The notes beneath the pieces are model-generated. The model was not told where the DNA came from, searched no databases, and saw only the letters and a program-made list of their open reading frames with translations. Made by a program: the position numbers and the translations under genes. A DNA stretch of 64,000 nt from MWBF01 sp040772005 (lineage in GTDB: Bacteria; Chloroflexota; Anaerolineae; CG2-30-64-16): positions 1 through 64,000 of the forward strand of contig JAXGYZ010000016.1 in assembly GCA_040772005.1 (NCBI GenBank), written 5' to 3'. How positions within the stretch are numbered: the first letter of the stretch is position 1; the number at the start of each line of letters is the position of its first letter. This document shows, one piece after another, positions 36,886 through 45,651 of this stretch.

Positions 36886-37863
36886 ATGACAGTCACGCCG
36901 CCCCAGGCGCCCGACCGCAACGAAGCCATTGATCAGTTTCGGGGCTTCGCTATCTTGCTCATGGTATTGGCCAACTACCTTGCCGGGACTGAGACCGTCC
37001 CCGCGTGGCTCAAGCACGCGGATGACATTGGCTACACCGTGATCGACCTGATTGCGCCGCTGTTCGTGTTCGCCATGGGCCTCACCTTCGGCCTATCGTT
37101 CCGGCGGAGGCTGGCGCGCGATGGCGCGTGGAGCACCTACGTGCACTTCGTCTCTCGCAACCTGGCCCTTGTGGGGCTTGGGTCTGTCCTCACACTGGCG
37201 GGCGATCTGTTGGGCGTTTACCCGAGCAGCGTCAACTGGGGATTGTTGCAGGCTCTGGGCGCGGCTGGACTGATTACACTGGTGTTCATCCGCCTGGCGC
37301 CAGCACCCAGAGCACTGATCGCGCTGCTGCTCCTGGCCGGCTACCAGGCGCTCCTGGACCATTCGTGGCTGGAACTGGTGCGGTCCGCTCCGCACAACGG
37401 TCCGTGGGGCGCCTTGAGCTGGGCTGCGATGCTGATGCTCGCCACCTGCATGGCTGACCTATACCATGACACGGCCCAGCGGCGTCTTGTTCCCTGGGTC
37501 GCCCTGGCGGTGGCTGTTACCGGGCTGGCGCTCGCGATTCTGTTTCCGATGAGCAAGGATCGCGCCTCGAGCAGCTACGTAATGCTGAGCCTGGGTTTGA
37601 GCGGCCTCACCTTCTTGGGGGTTACCTGGCTGGTGACGCACGTCGGTCGCGGCCTGCCGGTGCTCAACGCCTGGGGTCGCAACGCGCTGCTGCTCTACCT
37701 ACTGCACGGGGTCCTCATCGGGCTGTTTGCCCTGCCGCAGGCGGCGTGGTGGTATGTGAATGCGACGACATGGCTGGTGGCGCTACAGACGCTGCTGCTG
37801 GTGGGGACACTGAGCTGGATCGGGCTGGCGCTGGATCGTCGTCGCCTCTACTTCTCGCTGTGA
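36886..37863 (+). CDS. heparan-alpha-glucosaminide N-acetyltransferase-like membrane protein (DUF5009/YeiB type)
   Basis: 325 residues with about ten membrane helices. Opens with RNEAIDQFRGFAILLMVLAN, the R..ID..RG..I..M...N signature of the HGSNAT/DUF1624/YeiB group of membrane acyltransferases, and has an IAPLFVFAMGLTFGLSFRRR segment. The C-terminal LNAWGRNALLLYLLHGVLIG is also diagnostic. It lies 18 bases after the PIG-L-type gene. Deacetylation and reacylation of amino sugars by neighbouring genes is a plausible inference. Confidence 0.8.
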   Translation: MTVTPPQAPDRNEAIDQFRGFAILLMVLANYLAGTETVPAWLKHADDIGYTVIDLIAPLFVFAMGLTFGLSFRRRLARDGAWSTYVHFVSRNLALVGLGSVLTLAGDLLGVYPSSVNWGLLQALGAAGLITLVFIRLAPAPRALIALLLLAGYQALLDHSWLELVRSAPHNGPWGALSWAAMLMLATCMADLYHDTAQRRLVPWVALAVAVTGLALAILFPMSKDRASSSYVMLSLGLSGLTFLGVTWLVTHVGRGLPVLNAWGRNALLLYLLHGVLIGLFALPQAAWWYVNATTWLVALQTLLLVGTLSWIGLALDRRRLYFSL

Positions 37864-37894
37864 CATCTCCTGGTGGTCCGCCAGACGCGGTACG

Positions 37895-38107
37895 TTACGT
37901 GACCTCCAGCCGAATCCCGACCGGGCAGTGGTCGCTCCCGCGCACGTGCGGCCAGATGAACGCGTCCGTCACGCGCGGCAGCACCTCCGCCGCCGCAAAG
38001 AAGTAGTCGATGCGCCAGCCGATGTTGCGCTCGCGCGCCTGCGCCCACTGGAGCCACCAGGTGTATTGGCCGGCCAGGTCGGGGTAGCGGTGCCGGATAC
38101 GTCCCAT
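37895..38107 (-). pseudogene. exonuclease III, C-terminal 70 residues only
   Basis: The frame encodes MGRIRHRYPDLAGQYTWW, RNIGWRIDYFFAA and the terminal catalytic motif HVRGSDHCPVG of ExoIII/AP endonuclease. The family is normally about 250-290 residues, so the N-terminal three quarters are gone. The break lies at about 38107-38120, immediately beside the cas6 stop codon, so the CRISPR island joins the chromosome here. A much smaller piece of the same motif is at 8035-8082. Confidence 0.8.
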
Positions 38108-38123
38108 AAAGTCGAGCCGTCTG

Positions 38124-39128
38124 TCAGCCCATCAGGGCGAGCTCATACCGACCACTGCCGACGACGTAAGCCTTGCCGATGTGCAACCACTGACCCAACC
38201 ACAGGACGGGCAGCAACGGGCGCAAATCGCTGCCGCCGTACCAGGCTTGCCCGACGAAGCCCTCGACATCCTGCTCTCCTGAACGCTGGGAGTACCGGCT
38301 GAAGCCCATCCGACGGGTTTCGTCGTGTTCGAGCCGCACCGTGTCGGCCAGGTCCAGCAGCGGGCCATAGGCCTCGTGCGGCCACTCACCGGCGCCGTGC
38401 ACCAGGCTCAGTATCCGCAGCCGCCGCACCAGGGCACGCATCAGCGCGCCGAACTCCGGCTGTTCCACCCACCGGCCCTGTTCCTTGATCTTGACCGGGC
38501 TGAGAAACCGCAGGCTGATGGCGCGCACCGGCCCCGATAGGGTCGCAACCAGCCGCTCGCCGCCAGCCAGGTCGAATTCGATGTCGGCCAGGCGAAGGTT
38601 TTTCCAGGTTAACGTCGTCCCACTCGCGGAAGGCTGTTCGGCCGCCAGCAGTTGTTCACCCGCGGGAAGCAGCGCAGTGACTTGCTGCAAGCGGCTGCGC
38701 AGCCGGATGCGCCCCATGCCCCGGTCTGCGCCTTGCTGGGCCGCGGCGACGATGGCCGGAACCTGGTGCAGGGCTAAGTCTCCTGCGAGGGTCAGCTCGA
38801 AGTGCCAGGGCGCGCCGACCGGGTAGAGCCGGCGGCGGTCCTGGTCATCCCACAGGGCATAAGCGGGGGGCGGAGTGTCACCGATCAGCCGTTGCATGGG
38901 GAGGGGCCAGGCGGGTTTCATACGGGGCTCGATGAGCTGGCCGAAGAGACAGGCGTGGGGTTGCTCACACCCGTTGCGACACCGCTGCGGCTGAACGCAC
39001 CAGTATTCACTGAGCCACCAGAGGAGCGCCATGCGCAGCATGTCGCCCTTATAGGTCGGCACGTCCGTTTCGTTGAGTGCGGTCAGGTCAAACCGCAAGC
39101 GCGTAATCGGGAGCTTTTCCAGGGACAT
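38124..39128 (-). CDS. cas6: CRISPR-associated endoribonuclease Cas6
   Basis: 334 residues, double-ferredoxin RAMP type. The N-terminal half has LRFDLTALNETDVPTYKGDM and a Cys-rich insertion (C..NGCEQPHACLFG) typical of type III-associated Cas6; the C-terminal half ends LLPVLWLGQWLHIGKAYVVG and GSGRYELALMG, matching the Gly-rich loop and final strand of Cas6. It should cut the array transcript within each repeat to leave an 8-base 5' handle (ATTGAGAC). A catalytic His cannot be assigned confidently. The gene lies downstream of the array on the same strand, so array and cas6 may be co-transcribed. Confidence 0.88.
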   Translation of the reverse strand: MSLEKLPITRLRFDLTALNETDVPTYKGDMLRMALLWWLSEYWCVQPQRCRNGCEQPHACLFGQLIEPRMKPAWPLPMQRLIGDTPPPAYALWDDQDRRRLYPVGAPWHFELTLAGDLALHQVPAIVAAAQQGADRGMGRIRLRSRLQQVTALLPAGEQLLAAEQPSASGTTLTWKNLRLADIEFDLAGGERLVATLSGPVRAISLRFLSPVKIKEQGRWVEQPEFGALMRALVRRLRILSLVHGAGEWPHEAYGPLLDLADTVRLEHDETRRMGFSRYSQRSGEQDVEGFVGQAWYGGSDLRPLLPVLWLGQWLHIGKAYVVGSGRYELALMG

Positions 39129-39522
39129 AGTCTTCTCGCAATCCCCTCACAGGCGGGATTCGCTCAATAAGCGTCTCTGCGGGCTATTCTAGCATAACCT
39201 CTCCGGCTGTCGAAAGCCGGAGAGGTTCGAGGTCTGACTGACTGCTTGCCAGGGATGGGCAGCCTCTTGTTTGACCATGAATCGCCTGATACAAGGATAA
39301 ATTTGATAGCGGATTGCGACCGCCTGAGGCTGCCAGCCGTCTGGTGGTCCGGCTAATCAAGGCTTATCAAGTGAATCATGGTCGTCTCAATACCCTCACA
39401 GGTGGGCAGGACCATGATGCGCCTGATGGAAGGATGACCTTGATAGCGGATTTCGCTGTTCCCTCGGGCGGGCAGCCGCATCACGATCGTGCTAATCAAG
39501 GCTTATCAAGTGAATCATGGTC
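39129..39522. repeat. degenerate trailer end of the CRISPR array
   Basis: Gap without genes. Fragments of the array repeat persist: CAATCCCCTCACAGGCGGG near 39139-39157, ATGGGCAGCCTCTTG near 39255-39269 and a 26-base 5' portion at 39384-39409. A unit of about 139 bases is tandemly duplicated: GCTAATCAAGGCTTATCAAG at 39352 and again at 39491, and TTGATAGCGGATT at 39303 and 39438. Such decay is normal at the leader-distal end of an array. Confidence 0.7.
39196..39227. terminator. 13-bp hairpin between cas6 and the array
   Basis: Perfect stem AACCTCTCCGGCT / AGCCGGAGAGGTT (39196-39208 and 39215-39227) with a 6-base loop. No U-tract on either strand. It could attenuate array transcription into cas6 or protect an RNA end. 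Confidence 0.4.
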
Positions 39523-42500
39523 GTCTCAATACCCTCACAGGTGGGCAGCCTCTTGGTGGGAAGGTCCAGGTCAAGATCGCTGTGGACGGCACAGAGTCTC
39601 AATACCCTCACAGGTGGGCAGCCTCTTGGTGGACGGCGTCAGAGTAACGGGAACGTTTATGTCTCAATACCCTCACAGGTGGGCAGCCTCTTGGTGGACG
39701 GAGTTCGTCATGCTCAAGGGCGAAGGTTGCCACGATGTCTCAATACCCTCACAGGTGGGCAGCCTCTTGGTGGGGATCCGAAGCCGAACACGATGATGGT
39801 CCAGCTCGAGTCTCAATACCCTCACAGGTGGGCAGCCTCTTGGTGGAGGGAACATGAGAGACAGTGAGTCGCTCTAGAAGAAGTCTCAATACCCTCACAG
39901 GTGGGCAGCCTCTTGGTGGTCCCGACCACCCCTCCTGCCACGACCGCACCGGTCTCAATACCCTCACAGGTGGGCAGCCTCTTGGTGGAAGCTCTCTCTG
40001 GCCCTAGCCTGACGTCTACCTTGTCTCAATACCCTCACAGGTGGGCAGCCTCTTGGTGGTCGGAACTCATGACTTCGTCATGGTTGACGGCAAGGCGGTC
40101 TCAATACCCTCACAGGTGGGCAGCCTCTTGGTGGTTCGTCATGGTTGACGGCACGCCGAGGCTCAATACCCTCACAGGTGGGCAGCCTCTTGGTGGGGCC
40201 GATATAGGGTGCCAGGAAGCATATTCGTCTCAATACCCTCACAGGTGGGCAGCCTCTTGGTGGTTAGAAAAGGAGACGGCCGAGTGCTAGCAACAAGGAA
40301 TTGGTCTCAATACCCTCACAGGTGGGCAGCCTCTTGGTGGGTTAGAAAAGGAGACAGGGGTTTCTTCAGAGAAACAGTCTCAATACCCTCACAGGTGGGC
40401 AGCCTCTTGGTGGGGCCTCTACACCTCAAGAATGAACATGGCTTTGTCTCAATACCCTCACAGGTGGGCAGCCTCTTGGTGGGAGCATTCCTTCAAACGA
40501 TCCAATACCCTCACAGGTGGGCAGCCTCTTGGTGGAGAAAAACTCAGTATCGTTCGTCTCAATACCCTCACAGGTGGGCAGCCTCTTGGTGGGACAGTGC
40601 ACGGCAAGATCGAAGTGTAGCAGTTGGTCTCAATACCCTCACAGGTGGGCAGCCTCTTGGTGGGAAGGACCAGACCTTAATGGTCTCATGACCAGGTGGA
40701 GGTCGTTTGGTGGGCGGGCCGAGTCTCAATCAATACCCTCACAGGTGGGCAGCCTCTTGGTGGTCATCGCAGGGTGGCTCCTGGGTATGATCGGGATGTC
40801 TCAATACCCTCACAGGTGGGCAGCCTCTTGGTGGTGACGTTGAGTCACATTAGTCGTGAGCAAGTTCTAGGTCTCAATACCCTCACAGGTGGGCAGCCTC
40901 TTGGTGGGGATATCGACTTCGAACACGATGATGGGCTTCTAGTCTCAATACCCTCACAGGTGGGCAGCCTCTTGGTGGCTCTCCCAACATTGGAGGAGTC
41001 GCTCTGAAGGCTCAACCCTCACAGGTCAGCCTCTTGGTGGGGCAATGGGCAAAGTCTCAATACCCTCACAGGTGGGCAGCCTCTTGGTGGCTACTCAGGC
41101 CGTTGCCGGCAGGCGTCTCAATGTCTCAATACCCTCACAGGTGGGCAGCCTCTTGGTGGTTCGGCACTGTCATTGAGGCACGCTCAAGTGACCGTCTCAA
41201 TACCCTCACAGGTGGGCAGCCTCTTGGTGGTTGACAGGTTGACTCACGGGCAGCCTGCTCAAGCCAGTCTCAATACCCTCACAGGTGGGCAGCCTCTTGG
41301 TGGTTAGCAAAGTGCACGGTGATGCTGTGCAACGGCCTACCGTCTCAATACCCTCACAGGTGGGCAGCCTCTTGGTGGCCATGTGCCCGGCCGATGGCTG
41401 AGCCGGAGACCACAGTCTCAATACCCTCACAGGTGGGCAGCCTCTTGGTGGGCAATGTGGCAGTGCCACGAACACCGTGGCCCGTTGTCTCAATACCCTC
41501 ACAGGTGGGCAGCCTCTTGGTGGTGGTCGAGCTGGTTTTCACTGGAGCCTACGTGTCTCAATACCCTCACAGGTGGGCAGCCTCTTGGTGGGCCCTGGCC
41601 TCACCGAACAGTCTCAATACCCTCACAGGTGGGCAGCCTCTTGGTGGTTTCTTCCTGGCCGAAGGCCAGAATACATTGGTCTCAATACCCTCACAGGTGG
41701 GCAGCCTCTTGGTGGCTGAAAAAACCTCGCTTGCCGCAACCCGCACGCCCGCACCCGCGAGTCTCAATACCCTCACAGGTGGGCAGCCTCTTGGTGGCGC
41801 GTCCAAGGTTGGCGACTTCGACAAGATGGCAGTCTCAATACCCTCACAGGTGGGCAGCCTCTTGGTGGGATGGCAATGGTCTCTTGGTGGGCGGGCGGCG
41901 CCCGGTACGTCTCAATACCCTCACAGGTGGGCAGCCTCTTGGTGGTTCGTGGTAGCAATCATCGTCAATGTGTCTCAATACCCTCACAGGTGGGCAGCCT
42001 CTTGGTGGCTCTACAAGCGGCTGGTCAGGACGAAATCATCGTCTCAATACCCTCACAGGTGGGCAGCCTCTTGGTGGACGCGCGCTGTGCGACCCAGGCC
42101 TGCTCCCGTCTCAATACCCTCACAGGTGGGCAGCCTCTTGGTGGGTGGTCAGTAGGTTGCAATCTTCGGCAGCGGGCAACACTCAATACCCTCACAGGTG
42201 GGCAGCCTCTTGGTGGGCGATCGAAGGCACTGGAACTTAAACCTCTTAACTCTATCTCAATACCCTCACAGGTGGGCAGCCTCTTGGTGGAGGTTATGTG
42301 TCCTATCCACGAAGCTGTTCAGAAAGTCTCAATACCCTCACAGGTGGGCAGCCTCTTGGTGGAGGAATTCAACCTTGCTGGCAAGCAGGTTGACATCGTC
42401 TCAATACCCTCACAGGTGGGCAGCCTCTTGGTGGCCGTTCCGTTTGTGGTAGACCAAAGGGACACCTTTAGTCTCAATACCCTCACAGGTGGGCAGCCTC

Positions 42501-42720
42501 TTGGTGGCTTCGGCTCGCGGCTTCATGCAAGGATGTTTTCAAGTCTCAATACCCTCACAGGTGGGCAGCCTCTTGGTGGGCATCGTTGTTGGTAGTGAGT
42601 GTCGGAGGAGGTCTCAATACCCTCACAGGTGGGCAGCCTCTTGGTGGCGCATCTAAACATTACTTTCACAACATAGTGCAAGAGTCTCAATACCCTCACA
42701 GGTGGGCAGCCTCTTGGTGG
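39523..42720 (-). CRISPR. CRISPR array, about 46 repeats of 37 bp
   Basis: Repeats start at 39523, 39596, 39661 and so on to 42684. In transcript orientation (- strand) the repeat opens CCACCAAGAGGCTGCC and closes GAGGGTATTGAGAC; the final ATTGAGAC matches the 8-base 5' handle common in Cas6-processed type I/III crRNAs. Typical spacers are 33-40 bp. Irregular units: a degenerate repeat at 40683-40713; a CAAT duplication in the repeat at 40723-40763; a 5-base-shorter repeat at 41009-41040; a remnant at 41877-41889; repeats at 40160, 40499, 42180 and 42254 with altered terminal bases. Short spacers of 20 and 19 bp occur at 40536-40555 and 41592-41610. The right end is clean and the left end decayed, so the leader is on the right. 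Confidence 0.97.
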
Positions 42721-42982
42721 AGCCGTTTTGCTTTCCCACTTCATGTGCGCTTGCAATGCATTTGCGAAGTGGTTCGCTGGCATTATCGGGCCTCCGACGC
42801 ACCCAGTATACACCATTTTGGGCCAGAAATCCACTTTCAGAAAGCCCAAAATCATTGGTGCGGTTTTTTAAGGTTGCACCCCTCTTCCGCCGCCGAAGCC
42901 GCCACCAAGCCGCTTTCGTTACCTCCTGTGAGCATTCGATCAGCTTGTGCAGCTCCATCACGCGCCTGCCGGAGGTTGCCCC
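42721..42982 (-). promoter_or_regulatory. CRISPR leader and divergent regulator promoter region
   Basis: AT-richer than its surroundings. On the - strand TATACT at 42810-42805 is a good -10 about 85 bases before the first repeat. The 9-base inverted repeat ATTTTGGGC (42815-42823) / GCCCAAAAT (42844-42852) lies just upstream of it, where an operator would be expected, followed by an A/T run at 42865-42871. The WYL-type regulator gene is transcribed away in the other direction, so this is a candidate site for that protein. Confidence 0.55.
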
Positions 42983-44761
42983 ATGACCCTGCCCGCTTAC
43001 CCGCCGCCCGCCCTGGCGACCCTGCACGACCTTGCCCGCTGCCTGGCGCTGGTTGAACGCGACGAGCTTACGCCCCTGCCCGGCGGCGGTCTGCACCGCA
43101 CCAGCTGGCGCGTGCTGCGGGCCGTCGTCTCCGAGCCGCCTGTGCCCCGCGTGCTGGCCGAGTCCGACGTGCCCGTGAGCAGCTGGCTGTTCCGCTCGCT
43201 CGGCGCCGGCGGCCTGATCGGCCTGGTCGACGGCCGCCTGCGCCTCACGCGCACCGCCTACGATTGGCTGGCCGCGCCCGCCGGCGAGCAGGTGGCCGCC
43301 CTCCGCCAGATCTGGCTGGACCGGCCCGAGGTCGCCTGCGCCTGGCTGCCGCGCCCGCCCGACCGCCGCCGCTCCGCCCGCTTCTGGCAGACGCTGACCG
43401 GGCAGCTTGTCGCCAACCTTCGGGCGCTGCCGGTGGACTCCGGGGTCGCGCTGGCCGACCTGCTGGCCGACCTGGCCGTCCAGGCAGAGACGGTGAATTA
43501 CGGCATCGCGCGCAATCTGCCCCGGGTGCGCGAGGCTGTAGCCCGCCAGGCCGAGCTGCTGGCGGTCTTCTTGCTGACCGAACTCCTGCCCCGCCTGGCG
43601 ATCCTGACCCTCGAAGGCACACACGCCGAGCGGTGGCTGGCGTTGACCGCTGAAGGCGCGGCATGGCTGCACCAAACCTCACCCGGCGACCCCACAGCAC
43701 GCCATCGGCCGGCCGCCGACGCCCCGGAGCCTGAGCCGCCCGCCGAAGCCGAGCCGGAACCTGCCGCCTGGGAAATCAGCGCGGACCTGCGGCTGACCAT
43801 CCCCCTCGCCGCACCTCCCGCCGCCACCTTCGACGCCATGCACCTCGCCGACCTGCTCACCCTCGGCCCGCCGGCCATCTACCGCGTGACCCGCGCGAGC
43901 CTGGAGCGGGCCCTGACGCACGGCTACGACCTGGCCGACGTCCGCTTCCTGCTGGCCCACGGCGCCGGCCGCCCCCTCTCCGGCCCGGTGAGCGCGCAAC
44001 TCGACCGCTGGGAGGAGGAACTAACCGTCATCCGCTACGAGCCGGGCTACCGCCTGCGCCCGCTGACGGCCACCCGCATGCCGGGACTGCAGGAACGGGA
44101 GCCGTTTCGCGCGGCCACCGCGTCGGGCGCCTCCGGCCAGTGGGCCTTCGTCCCCCAGCCTGCCGCAGCCCCGCTCATACGCTACCTCCGCCGCAGCGGG
44201 TACGTGCTGAGCCCCGCGACGCCGGGGCCGGACAACTCACTCCCGCCGTTGCTGCCGCCGCTCCTGCACCGCCGGCTGCCGCTGGTCCCCCTGGCGGTCC
44301 TCGTGGGTCTCTATGGCCGGCTGCGCGCCCGCGTGCCCGGCCTGGCGGACCTGGACCTGGCCGCGCTGGAGGCCCACCTGCTGGCCGCGCTGCCCCCGGC
44401 CGGGCAGGCCGCGGTCGCACGTCTGGTCGCCTCCAATGCAGCCCTGCTCGTCGGGCAGCTGGATCCGGCTGCGACGGAACTGGATGCCGCGCGGCAGCCG
44501 GCCGGGCCCGCTGCGACAGAGTCACGGCTGCAATCGCCTGCCCCGGCGGATATCCCCGGCCTTCTCAACACCGCCGTCGCGGCGGGTACATCACTGACCA
44601 TCCTGTATGCCGACACTGCGGGTTCGGTGACCCAGCGCCGCATCCAACCGCGGCGGCTGGAAAAACGCTGGGACCGGCTCTACGTGGTGGCCTACTGCGA
44701 GCTGCGGGGCGACGAGCGCTCCTTCCGGGTCGATCGCATCGTCGAAGTATTGGGCGCCTGA
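42983..44761 (+). CDS. WYL-domain regulator with XPB/Ssl2-like N-terminal region
   Basis: 592 residues. A C-terminal WYL domain is visible from about 510 (LNTAVAAGTSLTILYADTAG, QRRIQPRRLEKRWDRLYVVA, ERSFRVDRIVEVLG). The N-terminal and central parts have winged-helix-like LFRSLGAGGLIGLVDGRLRL and the RVTRASLERALTHGYDLADV segment of the helicase-C-terminal-3/XPB-like module often fused to WYL. Known WYL proteins bind ligands or nucleic acid and several repress CRISPR loci. It is divergent from the array, adjacent to its leader, and convergent with cas2, ending 18 bases from it. GGAGG precedes ATG 42983. Confidence 0.82.
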   Translation: MTLPAYPPPALATLHDLARCLALVERDELTPLPGGGLHRTSWRVLRAVVSEPPVPRVLAESDVPVSSWLFRSLGAGGLIGLVDGRLRLTRTAYDWLAAPAGEQVAALRQIWLDRPEVACAWLPRPPDRRRSARFWQTLTGQLVANLRALPVDSGVALADLLADLAVQAETVNYGIARNLPRVREAVARQAELLAVFLLTELLPRLAILTLEGTHAERWLALTAEGAAWLHQTSPGDPTARHRPAADAPEPEPPAEAEPEPAAWEISADLRLTIPLAAPPAATFDAMHLADLLTLGPPAIYRVTRASLERALTHGYDLADVRFLLAHGAGRPLSGPVSAQLDRWEEELTVIRYEPGYRLRPLTATRMPGLQEREPFRAATASGASGQWAFVPQPAAAPLIRYLRRSGYVLSPATPGPDNSLPPLLPPLLHRRLPLVPLAVLVGLYGRLRARVPGLADLDLAALEAHLLAALPPAGQAAVARLVASNAALLVGQLDPAATELDAARQPAGPAATESRLQSPAPADIPGLLNTAVAAGTSLTILYADTAGSVTQRRIQPRRLEKRWDRLYVVAYCELRGDERSFRVDRIVEVLGA

Positions 44762-44779
44762 GCCTGAAGCGGGGGCCGG

Positions 44780-45058
44780 TCAGACGATCGTAAACGCCTT
44801 GCGCAGGTGGACGCCCTGCCCCACGCCAAACGTCTCGATGCGGCCGATATCCGGCGCGCACAGGTGATAGAAACGCACGTTGTCCGCGCGCAGATTCAAC
44901 AGCCCCTGCAACCGCCGGCTCATCTGCCGATAATCCTTCGCCTCCAGGTCGCACTCGAACACGCTCTCCTGCACGTGCCGGCCATACCCTTCCAGCAGCT
45001 TCATCACCTTCGTGCGCCGGCGGTTGTCCGGGATATCGTAAGCGACGACGACGAACAT
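44780..45058 (-). CDS. cas2: CRISPR-associated protein Cas2
   Basis: 92 residues, normal for Cas2. Opens MFVVVAYDIPDNRRRTK with the first-strand Asp (D8) that defines the family, and has QESVFECDLEAKDYRQM in the second conserved block. It forms the dimer that bridges two Cas1 dimers during spacer integration. The start was set at ATG 45058; a longer upstream frame is not Cas2-like. It is separated from cas1 by about 590 bases of palindromic repeats, unusual since the pair is normally adjacent. Confidence 0.94.
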   Translation of the reverse strand: MFVVVAYDIPDNRRRTKVMKLLEGYGRHVQESVFECDLEAKDYRQMSRRLQGLLNLRADNVRFYHLCAPDIGRIETFGVGQGVHLRKAFTIV

Positions 45059-45651
45059 GACAAACCTCCATCGCTTGTCAGCACTTACTCCCAAGCCCCT
45101 TCCTGCCAGAGAAGGGGACGCTAAGGGCTCGTAAAAGAATAAGTTCCGCCGCTGGCACGGTCGGAGACCGGCCAGAGCAGGAAGTAATACTTTTACAGAC
45201 CCTAAGCCGCTTCTACAGTGGAAACTACACAACGGACCTTCGAGGTCAGGCCAACCGAAGGTTGGCACGAGACCTCGAAGGTCTCGGCTGTGGATTCCAC
45301 CCTGGAAGCAGTTTAAGTACAACTACAGAATGAGTGAATGATGCCGCAGGCTTCCTTCGACTCCGGCCCTACCGGGCCTCCGCTCAGGATGCCTGCCGGC
45401 GCTTAAAAGGCGCATCCTGAGCGGAGCAGGGCGCGCGCCCTGCGCAGTCGAAGGAGCGCCGTGATCCGACAACATTACCGTGGTTGTACTTACTGTCTAT
45501 CCGAAAAAGGGGTAGTATAGCCCCTTGTGGGCGTCCTGACGGGCACAAGGCCCTAGGCTACGAGTATTCGGATAGATTCTTAGCTCCCCTCTCCCGCCCT
45601 TGCAGGGAGGGAGAGGAGGGCGGCCTTTGGCCGCGAGGGGGTGAGGGCGGG
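45059..45651. repeat. cluster of palindromic repeats between cas2 and cas1
   Basis: No gene. At least four separate palindromes are packed here: 45235-45283 (13-base arms GACCTTCGAGGTC), 45354-45454 (CCTTCGACT...AGTCGAAGG with CTCAGGATG inner arms), 45497-45575 (CTATCCGAA / TTCGGATAG, shared with 6259-6292) and 45580-45650 (CTCTCCC...GGGGGTGAGGG, related to 4675-4748). Another TAAAAG/CTTTTA pair is at about 45135-45196. These look like successive insertions of small non-autonomous repeats. Confidence 0.75.
45609..45648. repeat. 40-base repeat copy A (beside cas1 3' end)
   Basis: A 40-base stretch starting GGGAGAGGAGGGCGGCC and ending GGGGGTGAGGGC is identical to 46703-46742. The two copies flank cas1 exactly, so recombination between them could delete cas1. 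Confidence 0.8.

Noticed and set aside
39240..39522. Leader at the left end of the array
   Set aside because: Repeats decay on this side, and the repeat orientation (ATTGAGAC handle) and promoter-like TATACT place the leader on the right.
39314..42855. Long frames on both strands through the CRISPR array (repeated SQYPHRWAASWW, LNTLTGGQPLGG, KRLPTCEGIET peptides)
   Set aside because: The 37-bp repeats lack stop codons in several frames, so spurious frames arise. The peptide repeats are simply the translated CRISPR repeat.
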